This document shows, one piece after another, positions 5,451-13,292 of a stretch of 13,292 bases of DNA; position 1 is the first letter of the stretch; each line of letters starts with the position of its first letter. Source of the DNA: Burkholderiales bacterium (GTDB taxonomy: Bacteria > Pseudomonadota > Gammaproteobacteria > Burkholderiales > Burkholderiaceae_C); assembly GCA_947453585.1 (NCBI GenBank), contig CANGHQ010000015.1, positions 1 through 13,292 of the forward strand. Reading direction: 5' to 3'. The translations under genes and the position numbers were made by a program. The notes under the pieces are model-generated. The model did not search any database. It saw only the letters and a list, made by a program, of their open reading frames with translations, and was not told the origin of the DNA.

Positions 5451-7193
5451 ATGAATATCCATCCAAGCACCCAGAACGCGCCCTCAGATAGCCTGCTGGA
5501 GCAACTCGAACGCGCCTTGATTGCCGGGCGCATCAGCCGCCGCAATTTCTTGCGCACCGCCACCGCTGCGGGCTTTTCCACCGTAGGCTTGCACGCGCTG
5601 GCCGATGAGCTCGATGCCATTCGCGCCAACCAAAATGAGCGCAGCGCCAAGTTGAAGGCAAGCTATGACTACGTGGTGGTCGGAACCGGCTCGGCGGCCT
5701 GCGCGCTGGTAGGCCGCCTGGCCACGCGCAAAGACGCCTCCATCCTCATGATCGAGGCGGGTGACTGGGACGTAGCCCCATCCGTGATGGACCCCAGCGT
5801 CTGGTTCACCAACCTGGGCACTGAGCGTGACTGGAAAGACGTGGCCCTGGCCTCACCCAGCACCAACAACCGAGCCATTCCCGAGCACATGGGCCGCGTG
5901 GTGGGTGGCGGCAGCAGCATCAACGCAACCATCTGGGCGCGCCCCTTCAAAGCCGACTTGGAGCATTGGGCCGAGGCCAGTGGCGACCGCGCCTGGGGCT
6001 ACGAGTCTGGCCTGGAAATCTACCGCCGCATGGAAAACTGGCAAGGCGCGCCCGACGCCCGCTACCGTGGCAAAAATGGCCCCGTGTGGTGCCAGCCGGC
6101 CAAAGACCCGCACCCGGTAGCGCCCGCCCTGCTGGCCGCGTGCCGCACCCTCGGCTACCCCGTGTTTGCCGACCAGAACGGTGCGCGCGAAGAGGGTGGT
6201 ATTGGCTTTGCGCTGATGAACCAGATCATCCGCGACGGGCGCCGCCAGAGCATGGCCCGCGCCTACCTGTACCCGGTGCTGTCGCGCCCCAACGTCACCG
6301 TGCTGGTCAACACCCACGTGGACCGCCTGACCTTCTCGGGCACCCGCGCCACCGGCGTTCAGATTGCCACGGCCAGCGGCTCCAAGACCATTGGCGCCAA
6401 CACCGAGGTGATTGTCAGCGCAGGCGGCATCAACACGCCCAAGCTGCTGATGCTCAGCGGCATTGGTGACGAAGCCCAGTTGCGCCAGCACGGCATCAAG
6501 ACCCTGGTCAACGCCAAAGAAGTAGGCCGCAATTTTCAGGACCATATCCTGCACGGCGGCTGCATCTGGGAGCCCAAGGAACACATTCCCCACCGCAACA
6601 GCGCAGCCAATGCGGCAGGCTTTCTCAAGAGCCAGTCATCGCTCGTGTCGCCTGACGTCAACCTGGTGCAAATCGAGCTGCCCTATGCCAGCGAAGTGGT
6701 GGGCAAGGAATACGCACCACCGCCCACGAGCTGGGCTTTGTGTGCGGGCTTGGTTGCACCCAAGAGCCGTGGCGAGATCCGCCTGCGCTCGGGCAACCCA
6801 GCCGACCGACCGTTGGTGGACGCGCGTTTCATGAGCCACCCCGACGATGTCAAAGCCCTGGCCTTTGGTATTGAGGTGTGCCGCGAAATTGGCAACTCGC
6901 CCGCCATGAAAGACTTCGTCAAGCGCGAAGTGGCACCCGGCAAGACCTTGACCGGCAAGGCCATGGAAGACTTTGTGCGCAATGGCGCCACCACCTATTT
7001 CCACCAAGCGGGCTCTTGCCGCATGGGCAAGGACGCCGAGGCAGTGGTGGACGCCAAACTGCGCGTCAACGGCATCCAGGGCCTGCGTATCGCCGACAGC
7101 TCCATCATGCCGCGCATCGCCGGTGTGGCCACCATGGCGACCTGTGCGCTGATTGGCGAGCGCATGGCCGACATCCTGAGCGCTGGCAACTGA
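5451..7193 (+). CDS. GMC family FAD-dependent alcohol oxidoreductase with a probable Tat signal
   Basis: From the ATG at 5451 the protein has 580 residues. The twin-arginine motif ISRRNFLR (28-35) precedes a moderately hydrophobic stretch and an Ala-x-Ala site at 49-51, so export to the periplasm by Tat is likely. The FAD-binding strand YDYVVVGTGSAAC begins at 72, GMC signature 1 is at about 148-165 (GRVVGGGSSINATIWARP) and signature 2 at about 322-337 (VSAGGINTPKLLMLSG). His518 in YFHQAGSCRMG is the expected catalytic base. The partner position that is usually His or Asn appears to be Ala560. An ATG at 5304 would add 49 residues but lies within a palindrome; 5451 has GGAA 5 nt upstream. The GMC family oxidises alcohols to aldehydes. 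With an aldehyde dehydrogenase gene next and a salicylate pathway before it, an aryl alcohol such as salicyl alcohol is a reasonable but unproven substrate. Confidence 0.85.
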   Translation: MNIHPSTQNAPSDSLLEQLERALIAGRISRRNFLRTATAAGFSTVGLHALADELDAIRANQNERSAKLKASYDYVVVGTGSAACALVGRLATRKDASILMIEAGDWDVAPSVMDPSVWFTNLGTERDWKDVALASPSTNNRAIPEHMGRVVGGGSSINATIWARPFKADLEHWAEASGDRAWGYESGLEIYRRMENWQGAPDARYRGKNGPVWCQPAKDPHPVAPALLAACRTLGYPVFADQNGAREEGGIGFALMNQIIRDGRRQSMARAYLYPVLSRPNVTVLVNTHVDRLTFSGTRATGVQIATASGSKTIGANTEVIVSAGGINTPKLLMLSGIGDEAQLRQHGIKTLVNAKEVGRNFQDHILHGGCIWEPKEHIPHRNSAANAAGFLKSQSSLVSPDVNLVQIELPYASEVVGKEYAPPPTSWALCAGLVAPKSRGEIRLRSGNPADRPLVDARFMSHPDDVKALAFGIEVCREIGNSPAMKDFVKREVAPGKTLTGKAMEDFVRNGATTYFHQAGSCRMGKDAEAVVDAKLRVNGIQGLRIADSSIMPRIAGVATMATCALIGERMADILSAGN

Positions 7194-7254
7194 CCCACCC
7201 TTCTATCCACCCATTCATCTACCCAGCGCCCTTTTTTCAAACCCTAGGAAAACA

Positions 7255-8706
7255 ATGAAATCCGAACTGATTATTGACAACCAAACCGTGGCCGCCAAGT
7301 CGGGCGCCACCTTCAACCGCGTCCACCCTGACAGCGGCGAGGTGGTAACCAGCGCCGCCGCCGGCAATGTGGACGATGCCGTAGCTGCAGCAAACTCAGC
7401 ACAAGCCGCCTTCCAGACCTGGCGCAACAGCCCGCCCTCAGAGCGCCGTCGCCTGCTGCTCAAGGCCGCGGACATTCTGGAATCGAAAACACCGCAGTTC
7501 ATTGAAGTGATGGCGGCCGAAGTGGGGGCCTCTTGCCTGTGGGCGGGATTCAATGTATTTTTGGCCGCCAATGTCTTTCGCGAAGCGGCGTCCATGGTCA
7601 CGCAAATCCAGGGCGAAACCATCCCCACAGACAAACCCGGCGCGCTGTCCATGACCGTGCGCCAGCCCGTGGGCGTCATCCTCAGCATCGTGCCGTGGAA
7701 CGGCCCGGTGGTGTTGGCCGCCCGCGCTATTGCCTATCCGATTGCCTGCGGCAACACGGTCGTTTTTCGTGCCTCCGAGGCCAGCCCCAAGACCCACCTG
7801 CTGGTGGCCGACGCCCTGGTGGAGGCGGGTTTCCCACCCGGCGTGCTCAATGTCATGACCAACGCGCCCCAAGACGCGCCCGAGGTGATCGACGCGCTCA
7901 TCGCCCACAAGGCGGTGCGCCGCATCAACTTCACCGGCTCTACGCGGGTGGGTCGCATCATTGCGCAAAAAGCGGCCACGCATTTGAAGCGCTGCCTGCT
8001 GGAGCTGGGTGGCAAGTCACCCCAAATCGTGCTCGACGACGCCAATATCGACGAGGCCGTCAAGGCCGCCGTGTTTGGATCTTTCTTGTACCAGGGCCAG
8101 ATTTGCATGTCTACCGAACGCCTGGTGGTGGATGAGTCGGTTGCCGACGAGTTTGTCGCCAAGTTTGCCGCCCGCGCCCGGGAACTGGTGGCAGGAGACC
8201 CGCGCGTCAATCCCGCCTGCGTGATCGGCCCCATGGTGGCCAGTGAGTCCGGTGAGCGGCTCAACGCCATGATCGACGATGCACTGGCCAAGGGCGCGAC
8301 CTTGGCCTGCGGCGGCAAAGCGGCAGGCGCGGTGATGCCCGCGACCATCGTTGACCATGTCAAGCCAGGCATGAAAATCTACGACGAGGAAACCTTTGGG
8401 CCCATCACCACCGTGGTTCGTGTCAAGGGCGTGGAGCACGCCTTGCAGGTGGCCAACGACAGTTTGTACGGCTTGTCATCGGCCGTGTTCGGACGCGACG
8501 TCACCCGGGCGCTGGGTGTGGCGATGCGAATGGAGTGCGGCTCCGTGCACATCAACGGATCGACCGTGCAAAACGAAGCGCAGGCGCCCTACGGCGGCAC
8601 CAAGGACAGCGGTTATGGCAAATTTGACGGCCGTGCCGTGATCGACGAGTTCACCGAACTTAAGTGGATCACCATCGAGCCGTCTGTTCAAGACTACCCG
8701 GTGTAA
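7255..8706 (+). CDS. NAD(P)-dependent aldehyde dehydrogenase, salicylaldehyde/vanillin dehydrogenase type
   Basis: A complete 483-residue aldehyde dehydrogenase. The catalytic residues are all present: Asn149 in PWNGPVV, the cofactor loop FTGSTRVG (226-233), Glu250 in LLELGGKSP, the nucleophile Cys284 in GQICMS and EETFGP (378-383). There is no signal peptide, so it works in the cytoplasm. The C-terminal DSGYGKFDGRAVIDEFTELKW resembles salicylaldehyde (NahF/NagF, DoxF) and vanillin dehydrogenases as remembered, better than betaine-aldehyde or succinate-semialdehyde enzymes. Oxidising salicylaldehyde would deliver the substrate of the hydroxylase encoded at the left edge. The gene lies 61 nt after the GMC gene, with ribosome site AGGA at 7246-7249, 5 nt before the ATG, and is probably co-transcribed with it. 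The family is certain; the aldehyde is an inference. Confidence 0.9.
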   Translation: MKSELIIDNQTVAAKSGATFNRVHPDSGEVVTSAAAGNVDDAVAAANSAQAAFQTWRNSPPSERRRLLLKAADILESKTPQFIEVMAAEVGASCLWAGFNVFLAANVFREAASMVTQIQGETIPTDKPGALSMTVRQPVGVILSIVPWNGPVVLAARAIAYPIACGNTVVFRASEASPKTHLLVADALVEAGFPPGVLNVMTNAPQDAPEVIDALIAHKAVRRINFTGSTRVGRIIAQKAATHLKRCLLELGGKSPQIVLDDANIDEAVKAAVFGSFLYQGQICMSTERLVVDESVADEFVAKFAARARELVAGDPRVNPACVIGPMVASESGERLNAMIDDALAKGATLACGGKAAGAVMPATIVDHVKPGMKIYDEETFGPITTVVRVKGVEHALQVANDSLYGLSSAVFGRDVTRALGVAMRMECGSVHINGSTVQNEAQAPYGGTKDSGYGKFDGRAVIDEFTELKWITIEPSVQDYPV

Positions 8707-8710
8707 TGAA

Positions 8711-8750
8711 AGCGATCGGGTGAACGCAGCCGCTGTTCACCCGATGCGCT
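8711..8750. terminator. First hairpin between the convergent aldehyde dehydrogenase and gyrB genes
   Basis: An 11-bp perfect stem (8715-8725 with 8735-8745) has a 9-nt loop and extends by four more pairs (8711-8714 with 8747-8750) across a bulged G at 8746. On the minus strand it is followed by CGCTTTCATT, only a weak T tract. Being symmetric and placed between convergent genes, it may stop transcription from both sides, mainly gyrB on the minus strand. Confidence 0.65.
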
Positions 8751-8772
8751 GTGCCAGCAAGGTGGCACAGCG
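8747..8772. terminator. Second hairpin in the convergent spacer
   Basis: A 10-bp perfect stem, CGCTGTGCCA (8747-8756) with TGGCACAGCG (8763-8772), encloses a 6-nt loop. On the plus strand it is followed by GCATTCTTAAAT, a weak tail. Its first four bases are shared with the outer stem of the first hairpin, so the two full stems compete. Confidence 0.65.
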
Positions 8773-8778
8773 GCATTC

Positions 8779-11382
<2,604 letters not shown>

Positions 11383-11467
11383 GGCTTGCTTTTTCTCTTC
11401 ATCAGCGGGTCAAAACAGCGCTTTGTGCGCCGCCCGAACCCAAAATTTCATGCATTCTGTAATGACC

Positions 11468-11490
11468 AAACCCCCGAAGACCGGGGGTTT
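11468..11490 (-). terminator. Hairpin downstream of dnaN
   Basis: A 9-bp perfect stem, AAACCCCCG (11468-11476) with CGGGGGTTT (11482-11490), has a 5-nt loop, and lies 30 bp past the dnaN stop. On the minus strand the stem ends in TTT and is followed by GGTCATT, so the U tract is short. It reads as a rho-independent terminator or attenuator between dnaN and gyrB. No confident gyrB promoter could be picked by eye in 11383-11467. Confidence 0.75.
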
Positions 11491-11520
11491 GCTGCTTGGA
11501 GCATGGGGTTTTCACGCGCC

Positions 11521-12627
11521 TTAAATGCGCATCGGCATCACCACGTACTTGAACGTGGCGTTGTCAGGAATCGTCAACAGCGCAGAGCTGTTGCCATCAG
11601 AAAACTCCAAAGTGACCATGTCCTGGCCCATATTGGACAAGGCGTCTATCAGGTAGGTCACGTTGAAGCCAATCTCAATACTGTCGCCGCCGTAGTCGAT
11701 GTCCAACTCGTCCACCGCCTCTTCTTGTTCGGCGTTGTTGGCCGCCAGGCGCAGGGTGCCGGGGTCAATGTTCAGGCGCACGCCCTTGAACTTGTCGCTG
11801 GTCAAAATGGCGGTGCGCTGCAGCGTCTTGAGCAAGGTGTCGCGCCCCAGCGTGATCTTGTTCTTGTGGTTTTTGGGGATGACGCGGTTGTAGTCAGGAA
11901 ACTTGCCTTCGACCAGCTTGGTCACAAATTCCATGCCGCCAAAGGTAAAGCGCGCTTGGTTGCCGGCAAATTGCATCTCAATGGCGCCTTCGGCGTCTGA
12001 GAGCAGGCGCTGCAACTCGATCACGGTTTTGCGCGGCAAGATCACTTCTTGCTTGGGCACTTCCACATCCAACGTGGCTGAGGCAAAGGCCAAGCGGTGG
12101 CCGTCGGTGGCCACCAGGCTGAGCTGCTTGCCTTCGGCCACAAACAAAATGCCGTTCAGGTAATAGCGAATATCGTGCACCGCCATGGCAAACGACACCT
12201 GCGAGAGCAGGCTTTTCAGGGTTTTTTGCGGCACGCTGAACACCGGGCCAAAGCTGGCCGATTCGGTGACCAGCGGAAAGTCTTCGGCCGCCAGGGTTTG
12301 CAGTGTAAATTTGCTTTTGCCGCCCTTGAGGATGATCTTGTTCTGGCTGGCTTCCAACGACACGGTCTGGTCAGCGGGCATGGTGCGCAAAATGTCAATG
12401 AGCTTGCGCGCGCCGATGGTGGTGCTGAAATCGCCCGCGTCACCGCCCAGCGCGGCGCTGGTACGGATCTGGATTTCCAGGTCGCTGGTGGTGAACTGCA
12501 CCGAGTCCCCGGTCTTGCGCACCAGCACATTGGCCAGAATGGGCAAGGTATGGCGGCGTTCCACGATTCCGGCCACCGATTGCAAAACGGACAACACCTG
12601 GTCTTGCGCTGCTTCCAATACGATCAT
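11521..12627 (-). CDS. dnaN: DNA polymerase III beta subunit (sliding clamp)
   Basis: A 368-residue clamp protein, normal length for the family (about 366-371). As a ring-shaped dimer it tethers DNA polymerase III and binds many repair proteins. Three clamp domains can be followed, about 1-125, 126-250 and 251-368. Typical stretches are RHTLPILANVLV (25-36), the conserved ATDGHRLA, and FPDYNRVIPKN. The C-terminus VVMPMRI ends in Ile where E. coli has VMPMRL; this tail forms part of the cleft that binds clamp-binding peptides. A strong ribosome site (GGAGAG on the minus strand, 12632-12637) stands 4 nt before the ATG, or 6 nt counted from its GGAG core. It lies 110 bp downstream of dnaA, the standard order beside a chromosomal origin. 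Confidence 0.98.
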   Translation of the reverse strand: MIVLEAAQDQVLSVLQSVAGIVERRHTLPILANVLVRKTGDSVQFTTSDLEIQIRTSAALGGDAGDFSTTIGARKLIDILRTMPADQTVSLEASQNKIILKGGKSKFTLQTLAAEDFPLVTESASFGPVFSVPQKTLKSLLSQVSFAMAVHDIRYYLNGILFVAEGKQLSLVATDGHRLAFASATLDVEVPKQEVILPRKTVIELQRLLSDAEGAIEMQFAGNQARFTFGGMEFVTKLVEGKFPDYNRVIPKNHKNKITLGRDTLLKTLQRTAILTSDKFKGVRLNIDPGTLRLAANNAEQEEAVDELDIDYGGDSIEIGFNVTYLIDALSNMGQDMVTLEFSDGNSSALLTIPDNATFKYVVMPMRI

Positions 12628-12737
12628 GTTTCTCTCCGATGTTCAAATTGTTGTGTTGCGGCTGCCAGTGGCGGCAAATGCACGCATTTTCGCTGTTTTA
12701 GCGGGCTTTTTGCCCTTGACGGCTATGCATTTTTTCG

Positions 12738-13292
12738 TCAGCCCTTCAGGGTTTGCTCCAAAACGTGCAATTGCTGGTTCAGTTCAATCACCTGCAGCCG
12801 CTCGCCGCCAATCTTGCGCACCGCGTGCAAGACCGTGGTGTGATCCCGCCCACCAAACAGCTCGCCAATCTCGGGCAGGCTCTTTTTGGTCAGCTCTTTG
12901 GCCAGGTACATCGCAATCTGGCGCGGGCGGGCAATGCTGGCCGGGCGCTTTTTGGAATACATGTCGGCGACCTTGATCTTGTAGTAGTCGGCCACCGTTT
13001 TTTGGATGTTTTCCACTGAAATCTGCCGGTTTTGGATCGACAGCAGGTCGCGCAGCGCCTCGCGCGCCAGCGCAATCGAGATTTCTTTTTGGTTAAAGCG
13101 CGAATACGCCAGGCATTTGCGCAGCGCGCCTTCGAGTTCGCGCACGTTGGAACGCACGTTTTTGGCCACGAAAAACGCCACTTCTTCGGGCATGTCAGCC
13201 CCCTCGGCGCGCGCCTTGTTGATCAGGATCGCCACCCGCATTTCCAGCTCGGGCGGCTCAATGGCCACCGTCAGCCCCGAGTCAAAGCGCGA
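12738..13292 (-). CDS. dnaA: Chromosomal replication initiator DnaA, C-terminal part only
   Basis: The gene runs off the right edge; 184 residues of the 3' end are present and the frame is open to the last base. It starts within the AAA+ domain at SRFDSGLT, continues through the IEPPELEMRVAIL segment and the lid helices with NVRELEGAL, and ends with DNA-binding domain IV. The DnaA box-binding signature is intact: ARPRQIAMYLAKEL, then GGRDHTTVLHAVRKI. A GTG at 13266-13268 is an internal Val codon, not a start. DnaA binds its boxes at oriC, loads helicase and so starts replication. The origin is most often upstream of dnaA in this group, which would put it outside the window to the right. Confidence 0.98.
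   Translation of the reverse strand, partial: SRFDSGLTVAIEPPELEMRVAILINKARAEGADMPEEVAFFVAKNVRSNVRELEGALRKCLAYSRFNQKEISIALAREALRDLLSIQNRQISVENIQKTVADYYKIKVADMYSKKRPASIARPRQIAMYLAKELTKKSLPEIGELFGGRDHTTVLHAVRKIGGERLQVIELNQQLHVLEQTLKG

Noticed and set aside
3200..5650. An 816-codon open frame on the minus strand opposite nagK, nagL and the regulator
   Set aside because: It spans three well-supported plus-strand genes plus their spacers, has an Arg/Gly/His-rich composition and shows no domain, so it is a shadow of codon bias.
12628..12737. Part of oriC or DnaA boxes in the dnaA-dnaN spacer
   Set aside because: No TTATCCACA-like site was seen; the spacer holds only a short AAATGC-AC-GCATTT palindrome (12676-12689) and small hairpins. 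The origin is more likely upstream of dnaA, outside the window.

Overview
The window looks like part of the chromosome of a GC-rich betaproteobacterium, most likely Comamonadaceae or a relative (Polaromonas, Rhodoferax or Acidovorax type). This rests on the style of DnaA, DnaN and GyrB (including a GyrB N-terminal extension of about 40 residues) and on the close resemblance of the catabolic proteins to the nag proteins of Ralstonia sp. U2, as remembered; no search was run. It has two blocks that converge on a short spacer at about 8.7 kb.

Left block, plus strand, 1-8706: aromatic catabolism. It opens inside the large oxygenase subunit of a salicylate 5-hydroxylase (nagG-like). The small subunit (nagH), a Rieske ferredoxin (nagAb), gentisate 1,2-dioxygenase (nagI), fumarylpyruvate hydrolase (nagK) and a zeta-class GST maleylpyruvate isomerase (nagL) follow in tight succession. 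Together these take salicylate to gentisate, open the ring to maleylpyruvate, isomerise it to fumarylpyruvate and split that into fumarate and pyruvate. The ferredoxin reductase and the start of the operon lie outside the window. After nagL comes a regulator with the GAF and Fis-HTH layout of AcoR-type activators but no AAA+ sigma-54 domain. A 199-bp spacer with a perfect 17-bp dyad follows, then a GMC flavoprotein with a probable Tat signal and an aldehyde dehydrogenase resembling salicylaldehyde/vanillin dehydrogenases. The inferred logic is that the GMC enzyme oxidises an aryl alcohol outside the cytoplasm, the dehydrogenase turns the aldehyde into an acid (perhaps salicylate), and the nag enzymes finish the job.

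Right block, minus strand, 8779-13292: the replication genes dnaA (3' part), dnaN and gyrB in the usual order near the origin. oriC itself is probably beyond the right edge, upstream of dnaA. A rho-independent-type hairpin separates dnaN from gyrB, and two overlapping perfect hairpins sit between the convergent aldehyde dehydrogenase gene and gyrB.

The best leads for something not yet described are the AAA-less AcoR-like regulator with its candidate operators, the pairing of a probably exported GMC enzyme with a salicylate/gentisate pathway, an apparently missing second active-site residue in that GMC enzyme, and the position of a catabolic cluster right beside the replication genes. No tRNA, rRNA, CRISPR array, insertion sequence or attachment site was seen. 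No gene-free stretch exceeds 300 bases; the longest (5252-5450) is described as its own feature.
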